A DNA stretch of 64,000 nucleotides, from positions 682,001-746,000 of the forward strand of contig WHVD01000016.1 in assembly GCA_015178975.1 (NCBI GenBank), written 5' to 3'. This DNA comes from Hysterangium stoloniferum (lineage: Eukaryota; Basidiomycota; Agaricomycetes; Hysterangiales; Hysterangiaceae). Below, one piece after another: positions 12,001-24,504 of this stretch (its first letter is position 1; each line of letters begins with the position of its first letter). The notes beneath the pieces were generated by a model that had not been told where the DNA came from, did not search any database, and was given only the letters and a program-made list of their open reading frames with translations. A program made the position numbers and the translations under genes.

Positions 12001-13189
12001 CTATGTAGGGAAATGTCCGGCCAAGCCGTGGACGACACGATACATGTCGACCTCGCCATTGATATTGTCAAGACGTTACTCAAGTCCAAAGTGGATAGTA
12101 AGAATTAGTATCTTTTTTTTGTTACAAGTATACTTAGCTTTATGTTTTTTTTTTATAGAGGATGACAAGAAAATTTTGTCGCAAACCTTGGGAAAATTGT
12201 ATTTCCCCGATGAAGTTGATGAAGACAAAATCCGTACTCTCAAACTTCTTGTTAATACTCTCCAACAGGTATGTCCAAAGGTCGTTATCGAGTGGGTATT
12301 CCCTTTTTAACAATAACATCCTCAGCGTCGGCCCGCAAAAGACGCAACCACCAAAAATGCAATCATCAAGTTCGACAACGCGGTAACCAAGCGCTTCGCT
12401 GCTCAGCTAGAAGGATTCAACGAAGATGATTTCCGAAAACTCGAAGATCTGAAAGAGCTATTTGAGTTCTTAGACGAAGTGATGTCCTCTGATGAAGAGG
12501 ATGACAACGATATGCCGCCGCCGCCCAAGAAAAGAAATAATAGGTGAGCCACCATCTAACAAAAAACACTATAGTCTCTCATCACTCGCTTCATTAGATC
12601 ACAGAGTGCCTCGACTAATGTGATAAGCGATGACGAAGATTTTGAGGCAACAACTCCTCCGGCCAAAGGCAAAGCGAAAATAAGGTTTGCAGATCATCTT
12701 TGATTATTTTGTTGCCGGTCTGATATTTATTGATGGTAGGAAAGGGAAGGCCAAAACTGTTTCACCACCTGCTGCACCACGCACATTACCGAGGAGAGCA
12801 GCGTAAGGAGTCATTTTTCATCGGATACGATGTCTTTATTTAAAAGACGATCTGCAGTAAATCTCGGCCTTCTGTTATCGTCGAATCAGACTCTGAGTCT
12901 GGTTCTGGCGCTAGTGAGCCAGGAAGTGTAACACCATCACCTCCCGTTAAACGGAAAGCCAGGTAAACTCAAAAAAAAGATTATGCATTTCCGATAAGCT
13001 CATAAGATATGTAGGAGCAGTAAAGAGCAGCCTGTTTCGAAAAGGAAGCGGGATGAGACGGATGTTGATAATGGGATTAACGCGTTGCCTGAGCCTGAAG
13101 ATCATGACGACACTCCTCAACCAGAAGAATCTGATGGCAGTGATGAGGGGGAAGTAGATGATTTATTGGCCAGTGACGATGAAGACTAA
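9001..13189 (+). CDS. YCG1: Condensin complex subunit 3 (Cnd3/Ycg1/CAP-G)
   Basis: HEAT-repeat kleisin-associated subunit of condensin, needed for mitotic chromosome compaction. Nineteen exons splice in frame to 1066 aa (3201 nt), close to the usual length. Introns: 9311-9363, 9533-9581, 9771-9827, 10202-10258, 10595-10649, 10811-10869, 11035-11085, 11215-11270, 11412-11465, 11589-11647, 11780-11829, 11955-12008, 12098-12158, 12269-12325, 12544-12597, 12685-12739, 12803-12857, 12963-13014. Family signatures: NRVALHKLH near the N-terminus, VRYRVLQIVAEMI, VRRAALLNI, DRQAPVRAAAGKL, WNELTPEKAFLVR and ALREKGLVSLGLCC. The C-terminus is acidic and basic in turn (EEDDNDMPPPPKK, DDLLASDDED), as in other Cnd3 proteins. 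The start at 9001 (MPAKTLSIAD) is preferred to an upstream ATG at 8917, which adds unconserved residues. Confidence 0.93.
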
Positions 13190-13694
13190 TGTGGCTGTGG
13201 AGAATGTTTCTGTATTTTGTAAAACTAAATATACTGGTTCCACGGTTGCTAATGAGAAGGTTTATCACTTCAAATTTTTCATATCGGTATTTGAAATTTT
13301 GTAATATGATAACAATAATATGGCCTATCTGTTCAGACAACGAACAAAGATACCCTTCATCCTTTGTACCTTGTTCTAAAGGACCAATTAAAACCGGCCA
13401 CCATGTTCAGCTGGATTTCCGCGCCCATGTGCAACTGGGAGTCGAGTCATGGCTACGCTAGGTTGAAATCATATGAAAATAAATAAGTTGCTTATCCTGG
13501 AGATCTCGTAGGATAATATGAATCATTAAATTGAACAGGTACAAGAGGTTGCCACTTTATCGCCGGGGACAACACGTGAGAATGATGAAAGACTGGTTCC
13601 GTGGTTCGGCGTAACGACTGACATCATGATGACACTTGTCACATTAACTCGCAAATATTTTCTTTTCCTATCCACCACATACCCTACTCCCGTG
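13190..13694. other. Short intergenic region
   Basis: About 500 bp between two plus-strand genes. It holds the 3' flank of the condensin gene and the promoter of the roadblock gene. No further gene seen. Confidence 0.6.
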
Positions 13695-14371
13695 ATGTTG
13701 AATCTCACAGCACTTAGAAAAGTTCTTTTTTCAGGTTAGTCTTGCTTTTTATCTTGAATTTTCAGTTCTCATCCTCGTACAGTTATTTCCCCTCCGCGAT
13801 TGCACACGGCCATTCTGTTTACACCATCCGGCGATCTGGTGGCACATTCGAGCAGCAACAATACCCGATCCAAAGACCAACTGCGTGTATTAGTGGGAGT
13901 AGCAACCGAAATCTGGCTCGAAACAAGTGATGAAGGCATCGGAATGGTCGAAAGCGAAGTGAGGCGCCTGCATTCTAGTTACTTGCTTTGCTTAAGAACA
14001 CAAAACAGCTTGGCAAAATAATTGTTATACCTCTACATCGCGAGCCCAATGCGCCGCGCGGTCGTGTTGGCCGCTCAACATCGCGCTCACCATCCAGTGC
14101 AAGTTCGGCACCTGCAGCTAATTATTCGGAACCGCCTTTCTTAGTTGCACTCAACGCCCAAGATGATGTGGAGTGGGCTGAGATGCAGATCAAAGTAAGA
14201 CTTTCTCACCTTTTTCCTTGCTGTACGTTGGCTAATGAGATCATCGGAATCCACTAGGCGCGCGGCGTCGTTAATCACCTCGCAGCGCCTCTCCTCGAAT
14301 TTGGAGACCGTCTGTCGCCGCCTCAGCCACAACCCAGAACTATTCCTCGTGTTCTTGATCGTTTCTATTGA
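13695..14371 (+). CDS. LAMTOR2: Roadblock/LC7 protein, LAMTOR2 (Ragulator) like
   Basis: Probable Ragulator subunit that helps anchor Rag GTPases at the vacuole/lysosome for TORC1 signalling. Four exons (13695-13734, 13783-13958, 14009-14194, 14258-14371) give 171 aa in frame. The start MLNLTALRKVL matches the LAMTOR2 N-terminus pattern ML..ALT.VL. Next come a beta strand with a turn (TAILFTPSGDLVAH), then RSKDQLRVLVGVATEIW and GMVESE, the usual roadblock core. A Ser/Pro/Arg-rich loop of about 30 residues (RGRVGRSTSRSPSSASSAPA) is inserted before the last strand FLVALNAQDD and makes the protein longer than the animal form (~125 aa). The paralogous roadblock families cannot be ruled out, but the N-terminus favours L2. 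Confidence 0.75.
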
Positions 14372-16021
14372 TCGTTTCTTCCTTTGTCGTTCCGTAGCAT
14401 TTTTTCTCGTTTTTCCATCGTAGCTGTGAGATTAAAATTCACTTGTATTGATACATTCTAGAGCTGCCGTTATACCTCTTAGTTTCAGAGATTTACATTA
14501 TTAGACGTTAGTATGTTTAGATCAATATTTTACGTTGTCAGCTTGTGCGTCGTTCCCGACCCAAGCTATATTATGTACTTTCAGAATACCGAGTGATGTA
14601 CCGTCAAGACTCGGAAAGTTTTCTTCCCCTAAATGAGGTCGAGTATGACTGGGATATACATATCCATCCGCCTCGCACCTAAATATATTCAGGAGGGGGT
14701 AAAGCTGTTAGTCATACTATTACTCTATTAATCTGTTGGAATGACTGTTTGGTATGAAGGATAGTGATGTCGTCAAAGGCTATAAATATTCGTTAACAAC
14801 GGTTTCAGTACTCCCTGCCATGCTTGATGATTTGTCGATCAGAAAATCGCTCGCACAGCTGGGACGGTGCAATTAAAGCTGGTTTTGTTCAGAAAAAGTG
14901 TTTCAGAGACCCATCCATGTTCTGAATGGACAGAGGGAATTTAAAAAAGGAAACGTATAAATAAATATGAATAACCAGTGCGTGACATGAATCAACAACA
15001 TTTTCATATGATGCCGACGCACTCACCTGGGGGATGTGTTCCTTCAACAGACGGTTCCTTTCCTTTCCGGGCGCATTGATTCTTTTGATTGAGTCATCCA
15101 AGAAATGGTCCAAGTGATGAGAAAGAAGTTACTCCAAGTCAGAATGGCACAGAAATCAGGTCATATAGCAGTCAACTCACTGAAGGACAGTTATGACCTT
15201 TTGACGGTAAGCCCACCGTCGTACGAGACGGCTAGATACTCAGTGAGTCGTCACATAAAACAAAGGTATAATTCAATACTGGCAACTCACAAAAGTAATT
15301 CAGCAGGCCTGTGATTGTGGGAGAAAATGTTAAAACTTGCAGTGACTCTCTCCAGTACAACCAGATAACCAAATTATATACCTTGCTGAAAAAGTCCTCC
15401 TTATTATTACCGTACGACCGGTCGTGATCAGACCAACATCACTCTGGTGGTCAAGTCAGAGGGGTATAACAACAAAGTCTCAAAGCTTTGCTCATAACAG
15501 AAGGGCCGTTCGAAGGCCCAGACGAATTTGGGGACTGATTTCAGGACATCCAGTCGCCAGGTTCGATGACAGGCTGGTTACAATGCTTTGTGCAGCAAGA
15601 GCGCTTCCACATAGTACCGAGGACTGAATGGGGCTATCTATGACTATGGTGTCCTACGATGTTTTGCGCTTGCAGTTTATGATGCTATTGAGGTCCGTAG
15701 CGATCACGAAGGAACAACCATCAAGTTCAACCTGGATAACCTTGAATAACATATGAGACACGAGACTAAAACAACTTGCATTCACAGTGAGTTTGGAGCC
15801 CTAAGGCTTGGAGATAGAGAATCCACCAGCCAATCATCAGCTATGCCTGAGACTCTGACATCTCTTTGGAATGAAAGCACATCATTCACCATTATGGTTT
15901 ATGTCTTCCAATGTCGCTCGGTTCAGGATAAGCCTCGTCAATTTCAGCCTCATATGTCAAGAAGACTAGAGTTTGGATTTATATTAAAGATATTAGAGGA
16001 CATGGATACGAAATAACTGAG
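14372..16021. other. Intergenic, no clear gene
   Basis: Only short frames. On the minus strand an exon-like pair (about 15099-15025 and 14930-14900) joined by a plausible intron reads HFLDDSIKRINAPGKERN..., but nothing upstream continues it and no family was recognised. Confidence 0.45.
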
Positions 16022-16480
16022 CTAACTCTCGTCAAGATTATCTTTCTCTGTCCCTTTGTCAAGTTTTATCTGAGCATTATGCCCCGACCATAGGATTATT
16101 ACAAGACGCTGAGCGTAACAATTCATGTGCACTGTAGCAGCGACTAGAACCGACACGATAGAAACAAACAATGCCCTAGTTTTGCGTCCGCCGTGAGTTT
16201 TTGGTTGGCCAAGCGCTAGTCCGTCTCTTAGTGTTTCCGAGTCGGGGGACTCGGGGCTAGGCAGTGGTAAATAGATACTTACAATAATCTCTTTCGTAGG
16301 AAGTGGTCCATTTTGGTCGTCCAGCAACAAGTTGCCTCAAATCCCTTTCTTTCAAAATCAAACGCATGAGACTCAGTAACCCCTGAACATCTTTTAAATT
16401 CACCCACTTTCTCCTTGCATCTCGGTATTAATCTTCTTGTCGTACTTGATGCCAATAAACCCGGCGAGTTACAGTTGGCG
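16022..16480 (-). pseudogene. Remnant of a caspase-like (C14) gene
   Basis: Pieces that line up with the intact caspase-like gene at 17433-18796. At about 16450-16400 an IGIKYDKKINTEM frame corresponds to the first strand (CIGIKSNKDLN). At 16335-16280 a frame reads MLLDDQNGPLPTK (compare MLDDEQGPLPTRNNI). At 16095-16025 WSGHNAQIKLDKGTEKDNLDE corresponds to the SGHG catalytic-histidine block. The pieces are in different frames, the first exon is interrupted, and the cysteine half (DTCxSGT) was not found downstream. A third, dead member of the local group. Confidence 0.6.
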
Positions 16481-17432
16481 ACTTGGAAGGCTATAATAGT
16501 TAAAAACAATCAAAAAGTAATAGGTTAGGAGACAGAAAAGAAATGGGACATAATGTTCAAGTTGTCTGCTATGCATTGAAGGTTAATATTCTGTGGCCAG
16601 CGCCAGAGGGTCATGTGAGGAATTTCAAACGCAGTATCTTTTACGAAGCTCAGGAGCTCTCCACACCCAAAGCATGTAAATAGGATCCCGCGGGGTTGGA
16701 AGCTCATGAGACTTTCATTGTCTCCGAGTCGTCTGAGAGTTTTGGTTATGCCCTTTAGGATAATTATTGTGCACGGACATACACGTGCAGCCCATTACTT
16801 GACTATTACATGAATGGTACCATATGATGCGCATGTAATATGTTCTTTAAGAAATGACTGGAATGTATAAATGAGGGTGTGTGCTAAGTTAACCAGTAAA
16901 CAAAAGCCCTATTAATGAGTGTGCGCTGAGCTGCGTAATTAACAAGAGTCGAAAAATGAATGTGTGTCCTGAACTGTTCATGGATGGACTTGAGATGGCG
17001 GTCCGGCCGCATCCCAACATGAACGTAGCCTTTTTACTAGAGCCGAATTCCTTTCAAAAAAATATATCCAAGAGACCATCGATATCCTTGACAAAACGAG
17101 GTCAAAAAAATACATTCCAATTAATATGATCACACTAACCAGTCTACGATAGCTAGAAAACTTGGAATGTGTATCAGCAGCTTATAACAGGGCACGCCGT
17201 AGGCTTTGGTAGGCAGAAATGCCTACCTGGGCAGTGTGGATCTTCAATGGCGCTTTGCCTCGTCGAGAAAGCTCGTTATTGATGTCCCTTTCTCTATCCT
17301 CCAATATACGACTAATAAGCAGGGTTAGACGGAACCATCAATTAAAGAACTTCATATTCCTCACTGGATGTCGGATATTGCTGCCCTGACTGTGAGTTTT
17401 GTAGGGCAGGGCTTGTCTACATGTATGACGGA
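16481..17432. other. Intergenic, nothing recognised
   Basis: AT-rich sequence between the caspase-like remnant and the intact caspase-like gene. No open frame with family features. Confidence 0.5.
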
Positions 17433-18796
17433 TTACAACTGGGGTCCGGCGAAGATTTTAGATAAACAGTTACCAAAACAATCGACCCAGGCCTGCAAGC
17501 ACAATATGTCAGTACTTGATCACGTTGTGGCACCGTACTGATGAGTACCATGGCATGATTAACACAGACCTGACTGAAAAGACCGCCACTTTCGTTCCCA
17601 TACGATTCCTCGGAATCAGGGCAGGCCGACCAGCAGTACTTGACATTCCGATTATAGGTAGACTACGTCATAAAAATATACAATGACTCACGACCATAGG
17701 ACCATCCTTAGGCTCTGGCTGCAAATTCAAGTGGTCGAGAGAGAACCCTCGGATAACGAGCGACCTGCGACGAGTGTGGTGGGGGATAGTGTCACCGTTC
17801 CTCCCAGGAATTATAGACGGCACATTAGAACCATCCGAGATGTTTGAACAGTCTTTCGAAGAATTTTCGTCAACATGGCGAATGAATTTGAGATCCATGG
17901 CCGTCCCAGAACAGCAGGTGTCGAGAACGACCTAATATGGTTTCTAAGATAGGACGTACTAAAAAAGGTTCAGCTTACCGTGAGATAAGTTTCTGAAGGT
18001 AAGGTATCAACCAGCCAGTCGTGAAGCTCCTAGGTGTGCGCAACCATAAACCATGTTAGCAGGAAGACTGAGAGTGCAAGGTGCATACATTGTCTATAAT
18101 GATGGTGTCACGGTCCCATCGGTTGCGATCATGGTGCGAGTACCCCTTTTTCACAGTCGCGTCGTAAGGCAAAATTACTAAGGAAGTGAGCCTCAGATTC
18201 ATCTATAACTTTGGAATTTTGGTGAGCCGTCATATGACGTTGTGCCCGTACCTTCGTCAAGATGATCGAGCTCTCTTCCGTCCTCATTGTCTATCTGGGT
18301 ACCATGTCCTGAATCTACGGTGCGCAGTTACAAGTCACAAATGAATATGATAAATAGAACTGGGGTATATAAAAAGTACTCACAAGAAAAAAAAAACCGA
18401 TCGCCATGCCGCGCACCCGCTGTAAGCTTTTGTATGGCCTTGCGCTGGGGACGACCATTGCTTCAGTTTATTGCAGACGGTTAGATGATATCAAGCATAC
18501 TATATTATTTCTCGTAGGCAACGGCCCCTGCTCGTCATCCAGCATGGTGTTGACCTCAAATCCTTTTCCTTATCCATACATTGATGTGACCCAATGAACA
18601 CAAATTCTTTTAGCCTATCGTACTCACTTTTGAGAAATTCGGCCATCTTATGGGCGTCATTGTGTGCCCCCAGCACCCGCTTCAATGAGGACTTATTTAA
18701 GTCTTTGTTGGACTTGATACCAATGCATAATGCCTTGCGTTTTGGGCGTGAAAAGCACTCGGCGTTGGTTGGTGAGCGAGGAGACTCGATTTTCAT
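17433..18796 (-). CDS. Caspase-like protein (peptidase C14 fold), intact
   Basis: Probable cysteine peptidase of the caspase/metacaspase fold. Nine exons splice perfectly in frame to 287 aa: 18796-18628, 18562-18501, 18444-18384, 18314-18252, 18177-18089, 18029-17979, 17931-17692, 17638-17570, 17492-17433. The core begins KRKALCIGI (about residue 19). The histidine site is FFFSYSGHGTQ (His about 101) and the cysteine site VVLDTCCSGT (Cys about 171). Next comes a basic/polar linker of about 70 residues, where the small subunit would be freed, then YCWSACPDSEESYG and SGGLFSQ, the usual end of a p10-like part. Both catalytic residues are present. There is no prodomain beyond about 18 residues. 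It may act in regulated cell death or self/non-self reactions, but that is inference. A sister gene lies at 27305-28789. Confidence 0.85.
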
Positions 18797-20414
18797 TATA
18801 TTTTATGTGTAAGTGGTTCGAACTCAAACTTGGAAGTAATGGAAAGCTAGGACGTGTCTTTCAGTCACTCGTTGTTGAACCATTTATCTTACTGGGGTGC
18901 ATCAGCGCCAGGGGGCTTCGGAAAGTAATGTAAGCGACGATCTTCGTTTCGCACCGCAAGTCATCGTGTCCTGGCTGCATTCTTTGATGATGGAAAATCT
19001 CTGAACATCCAAAAAAGGAGATACTCCATCAATCTTGTTATACATTCAACTTAAATCCTCCTGAACTGAGGTGAAACTCTGACAGCTTGAAGAAATTTCT
19101 TTTTGGAACATCTCCGCGTCTCGTTGTTACATTATTGTGATGTTTGATAGGGGGATTTAATTCTATCTCCCTTGGGTATCAACGGGTAGTTTCAAAAAGT
19201 GTACATCCCTGATCGACCATACGACCTCACAATCGAACCGAAGTGAGATACTAGACGAGAGAGGACTCCTCCATTACCCAAAGACGGTTGGAGTATTGCG
19301 AAGAAGTTGAAGTCTCTAGAAGGACACATGTATCAACTGTATAGTATATAGAGTACCAAACTGGTAAAGTTTCTCGGTCCAAACCGTACTCATGGTGTTT
19401 TAGGGTTTCCTGTCAGTTACCCGAGTAGCTGTAGATAAACATCTATAGTTACAGAATGTTATGGAGTATCATAGCATCCCTATTTATACTATTCCAGCAA
19501 CCGATGTCGATGACTAGATCAATTATATGCACCAGTAAACGCCCAATATTGGCATCCTTGATGTCACACGGTCATTTCATTGGTGAATATCGGAGGCACT
19601 GCCTCACAATTCCTTGCTTGTATGTAGCTAATTGGTACTAGCTAATTAGGACTTAAAGAGACTATAAGCCGTGACTGCCATTATTAAAAAATCAAACACA
19701 CCGCCTGTTGACTTTTCTGGGATTTGGGATAGCGAAGGATTGTGAGCAATAGGGCACCACTGTTTGGGCCTATTTGTATATGTTTAGTCCTTATCAGTTT
19801 ACAACGAGTACCGTCATCTCACTCAGGCAAACTGAAAGTTATTCAGTCTAGAACAGAACCGCGAAAACTTCAACACCGCCTGCATCACATACTTAACTAC
19901 TCGAACCTACTACGTTCGCTTAACAACGAGAGGCGGCACTCAGATATCAGCTCACAATGTAGGCGCCGCCGCAGCTGTTGTTGTGTTCAGGCTATATAGC
20001 CAGGTTGATTGTTAGATGCATGCTGGTTAATCTTGATCACCAATAGTCAATGTGCTGGCGAGCAGACCTAAATAAACAGGTGGATCCCATCATGTCAAAA
20101 TAATGCGAGACTTCTGATAAGCATGATTGTTAACCGCTCAGCCTATTGTAATATCTTTTGCTTCTGCTACTAGTAGACAGTGTTGGATATTAGTTGCAAA
20201 TACGGATATTGTTATTTCCCCCATATGAAGGCTTAGCCAATCAATTTTCAGTGATTGCCACCACAATGATCACTGGACTCCTGATCCAATCCCATTGATG
20301 ATCAAATGTTAAGTTACCGGGATGTGTTGCTGTGTAAGCATTGTTTAAGGCACTTTTGGTCCCGCTTCCCACACCTCTCACAGTTGACAGTGAATATGCT
20401 ATTTCTCATGTTAC
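18797..20414. other. Intergenic, no gene seen
   Basis: 1.6 kb between the caspase-like gene and the MULE relic. Short frames only; the left end of the MULE element should lie here but no terminal repeat was recognised by eye. Confidence 0.5.
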
Positions 20415-21619
20415 ATGATTGATCCTTTATTAAAGCTCAATATAAAGCATATTCTCACTCCTCAGGAATATCCCATTCATCCTTGTGTGTTAGAATTTGA
20501 AGATGATGATTGGAAATATTGGTTAGACTCAGAGAAAGCTATTTATGTTAATTGGCAGTACAAGTCTGAGCTCCCAGTGACAAGTATGTATTTTTTATTT
20601 ATTCTGAAAGTATATATCTGAGATAGCTTACTTCCTTAGAGAGCAACCAAAAACACATATATGAATGGAAGATTCATTACAAATGTGACCATGCTGGCCA
20701 GCCACGCAATCGACAAGATCCAAACCTTAGCCCATCAAAGAGAAGGAAAACTTCCAAAAGCATTAAAGTAGGTTGTAATGCAAAGATTGATATTTATCAG
20801 GTTGTTGGCTGTGAGAAGGTAGTTGTTGAGCATCACTGGAAACACAATGGACATGATGTGTCTTTTAGAGTCTTCACTAGTGTTTTGTTTAGTGTCTCTT
20901 TATTTTTACAATTTTAATCAAGATCCTTCAATGATTCAACACATGAAGGAATCATGAAATCCAGATGCGGTTTGTAGGTGGCTAGATGCAAGAGTAGATG
21001 AAGGGTTTGATGAGAACTCCATCAAAGCAATGCTACGTATGACAAGTGAAGAGTTGTCTGAGGTATTTTTTTTTCTTGCTCATTCACTTTGTTCTATTTT
21101 AAAAGCAGCAGATTACAGCCGATATTGAAAAACTACCTTTTGCCATCAAGTTGAGCAGTCAAGATATTTACAATGCCATTCAAAGAAAGGCACAACAGGA
21201 TTCATTTTTATCTCCAAACAAGAAAGAAAGTATATATCTATGGTGCCAAAAGCTCCAGGAGAAGGGATGGGCAGCCAATTTTGAGAAAATGCCAGGTGAA
21301 GAAGCATGCAATGGTTTCTCTATCATGCTCTGTTCTCCATGGCAACAAGAAGTGCACTTTTCTTCATTTTGTCATATGTATGTTTTTCTAACAATCTAAA
21401 AGCTCTTTAATAAATACAGTGACACCGTGTGCCTTGATTCAACACACAACACATGCAGGGGACCATCTGATGAGAAAATGTTTCTCAATACCATCCTGGT
21501 CCAAGATCGTGTCACTGGAAGAGGTATTCCGTTAGCATGGTTGATCACCAATTACGAATCTCAGTAAGTTGCATCTTTTCTATTTTTTTTTTTACACTGG
21601 CGTGAGCAGCACACCACAT

Positions 21620-22140
21620 TGTGTGCCCCACATACGCATTGGGTACACCATACATGTATGACACGTGTTGTGTGCCCCACGCACATGTTGGATTACCCTT
21701 GTATGTGCATTGCATGATGTGTTGTGTGCCCCATGTACATGTTGGATTCCCCTCCTTGCACACATTGTTCCCCATGCACAAGTTGGATCCCCCCACACAT
21801 GTTGGATCCTCCTCACACACATTGTTCCCCTTGCACATGTTGGATCCCCCTCACATGCATTGTTCCCCACATACCATGGCACGACACGTTGTGTGTCCCA
21901 TGCACATGTTGGATCCCCCTCATATGTGTTGTTCCCCATGCACATGTTGGATCCCCCTTGCACATGTTGTTCCCCACACATGCATGGCATGATGCATTGT
22001 GTGTCCTGTGCACATGTTGGATCTCCCTTGTATGTGTTGTTCCCCTCACACATGTTGGATCCCCCTCGCACACATCATTCCCCACATCATTCCCCACACA
22101 TGCGTTGTTCCCCACACACACACATTGTTCCCCACACACA
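21620..22140 (+). repeat. Degenerate flank of the 20-bp minisatellite
   Basis: Irregular tandem units rich in CACATGTTGGATCCCCCT and TTGTTCCCCACACA words, mixing two unit types. They grade into the perfect array at 22141. This looks like the older, diverged part of the same array, within the MULE intron. Confidence 0.85.
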
Positions 22141-22660
22141 CGCGTTGTTCCCCACACACACGCGTTGTTCCCCACACACACGCGTTGTTCCCCACACACA
22201 CGCGTTGTTCCCCACACACACGCGTTGTTCCCCACACACACGCGTTGTTCCCCACACACACGCGTTGTTCCCCACACACACGCGTTGTTCCCCACACACA
22301 CGCGTTGTTCCCCACACACACGCGTTGTTCCCCACACACACGCGTTGTTCCCCACACACACGCGTTGTTCCCCACACACACGCGTTGTTCCCCACACACA
22401 CGCGTTGTTCCCCACACACACGCGTTGTTCCCCACACACACGCGTTGTTCCCCACACACACGCGTTGTTCCCCACACACACGCGTTGTTCCCCACACACA
22501 CGCGTTGTTCCCCACACACACGCGTTGTTCCCCACACACACGCGTTGTTCCCCACACACACGCGTTGTTCCCCACACACACGCGTTGTTCCCCACACACA
22601 CGCGTTGTTCCCCACACACACGCGTTGTTCCCCACACACACGCGTTGTTCCCACACACAC
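22141..22660 (+). repeat. 20-bp minisatellite, 25 identical copies
   Basis: The unit CGCGTTGTTCCCCACACACA is repeated 25 times without a single change from 22141 to 22640. One variant copy follows (CGCGTTGTTCCCACACACAC), and the array stops before the intron acceptor near 22694. The unit has no stop codon in any of six frames and, being 20 bp, cycles through all frames, so long open frames on both strands are an artefact. Confidence 0.97.
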
Positions 22661-23490
22661 GTCATTCCCTAGTATTAATCTTATTTTGTTTCAGTCATCC
22701 CTTACTGCAATTCCTTACATGGCTCAGGGGCAAATGTGCCTGGTCCCCACACACATTCATGATTGATTGCTCAGATACAGAAGCACTCGCACTTAATTTG
22801 GCATTTGCAGACTCCCCTGTAAGTATTTTGTATTGTTATTGGCACTTATAGGAGGCTTGGGGTGCAAATATAAGGACAAAGGTATTATTAAAGTTCAATT
22901 TATACTTAAACTGCTAATAGTTGGCAGATTGTTATCAGAACTAAAGGCCGTGATAAAGAAGACTGTGGAGAAATACTACGCGATGTCGAACAAAATGTAG
23001 TATCTCTTCTGATAGCAAAAAGTCCTGAAGAATTTGAAGGACAATAGATGGAGATCCAAGAGGCATGGGCAGAACAGAAGGCTTGGCTCAAATATATGGC
23101 AAACGAATGGATCCCACATAGTGAATGTTGGTGTCATGCTTGGAGCAAGGTCTGTCCTCTTTGTTTTTATTCAATCTTGCTAATTATTTTCTTTCTAGCA
23201 TGCGCATTATGGTATTGATACCAACAATTATATTGAAAGTCGGCATTCAAACCTCAAGTGGAATTATCTACACAAAATTCATCATCAACAGGTTGATTTT
23301 TTAATATGTGTGCTGTCCCAAGAAGTCGAGCCAGATTATTTCCGTGCACATGTTTGGGTTGGAATGGGGTTCAATAATCATACATTGTGCAAGGCAGAAA
23401 GGCAAGGGAAGAAAAGTGCTGATGAATTAGATCCAGTAGAAGTGTTACAACCATGTTGCAACCCGACGGTTCCCGAGGTTATCGCCTCCT

Positions 23491-24504
23491 ATTGACGATT
23501 CAAGTCATCGTTCAAGTCTTCACATCAGAAACTGTCAGCTCCCTGACACTGACATACATATGCCTTCGCAGTGATCAAACTCCATTTACGCCCCCATCAA
23601 AATATACTCATACTATCTGGTTAAACTCTGATACGTCCCTTTTCATTATGATGATCTGTTCTACTCTATGTTTCACACATGTCTAAATATACTTGTAACT
23701 CTTGGACTTTTTCCTTTTCTCATAATCCCACTCTCGGTTAATGCACGGCCTCTGAACTAATCATAACCTTCCTGTTCCTAGTCAAGCTTATTTGTCAATA
23801 CCATTTTCCACTTTTCCCTTAGTTAGTATTTTCTAGATGCCGAATACTTGTATATGAATGTAATGTATTAGCCTTATTTTAATACTATTTTCCGAAAAAG
23901 GAGTCCAATGCTCTATCAAGATGTGCAAATACTCAATTCACTGCAAGGTAAAATAATTTAAGTATTTGATATTAATCAGTGGCAGCCTAAATAGACTTAG
24001 AACCCCTGAAGTCAAGAGTTTACTTGAATATATGCACCCTACTTTGCAAAGAAGGTTTTGAGAGCTGCTTGTGCAAGCTTGTTCTTTTTCTGTGACAACA
24101 ACTATTAAAATAAGAATAACAATTTACTGATTCCGAAGCTAGATTTAACTTCAATACTAGCTAGTTTATATATATTTTATACTATTTATCAAACAGTAAA
24201 AATATTTATAAACAGGTCAAAAGATTAGCTATAGAATAAAACACTATTTGGCTAATATATACTTTATTTACACTAACCTACAAGGTCTACTGTGATATTA
24301 ACTTATCAGGATCTTAATGTAGTCTTAGGATCTTGCAAGGATATTCTCAGTATTTGTTTATGTGAATATGCTTTACTGATTCACAATGAATGAACAATAG
24401 AACAAGGATTATTTGTAATGCAATAAACAGTCAAATTACTCAACTAGAGGTGACTGAAGTCTTAAACTACAAATAACAATGTAAGGAAAACTAATAATCA
24501 GTAC
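23491..24504. other. AT-rich region, possible LTR scrap
   Basis: Begins with a TGTTACAACC word (about 23443) inside the MULE coding end, which may be an LTR edge, but no target duplication or matching end was found. The rest is AT-rich with no gene. Confidence 0.4.

Larger units (their letters stand above)
20415..23490 (+). pseudogene. MULE-type transposase, decayed
   Basis: Transposase of the Mutator-like (MULE) kind found in basidiomycetes. A first exon from 20415 is followed by a GCM1/FAR1-like zinc-finger part (WKIHYKCDHAGQPRNRQDP... KVGCNAKIDI... EHHWKHNGHD). Then come the catalytic stretch TVCLDSTHNTC and NTILVQDRVTGRGIPLAWL, and after a very long intron (about 21563-22694) CAWSPHTFMIDCSDTEA. 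Late exons read WSKHAHYGIDTNNYIESRHSNLKWNYLHK, the typical MULE end. In-frame stops, for example in the piece after 20937 and around 22910-22990, show that it is no longer functional. A plain DNA transposon; terminal inverted repeats were not located. Confidence 0.8.

Noticed and set aside
14889-15113. Minus frame with VVDSCHA, resembling a caspase cysteine site
   Set aside because: The words fall inside a sequence with a good GTGAGT donor and TTCAG acceptor and lack the following SG, so chance similarity is likelier.
22141-22660. CRISPR-like array
   Set aside because: Units are head-to-tail without spacers, in a eukaryotic intron; this is a minisatellite.
21592-22851. Open frames of 190-375 codons on both strands
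   Set aside because: They are read-through of the 20-bp array, which has no stop in any frame; the same 20-residue cycle appears in all plus frames.
23443-24120. LTR from TGTTACAACC to AATAACA
   Set aside because: No target duplication and no match to the other LTRs; only the start word is suggestive.
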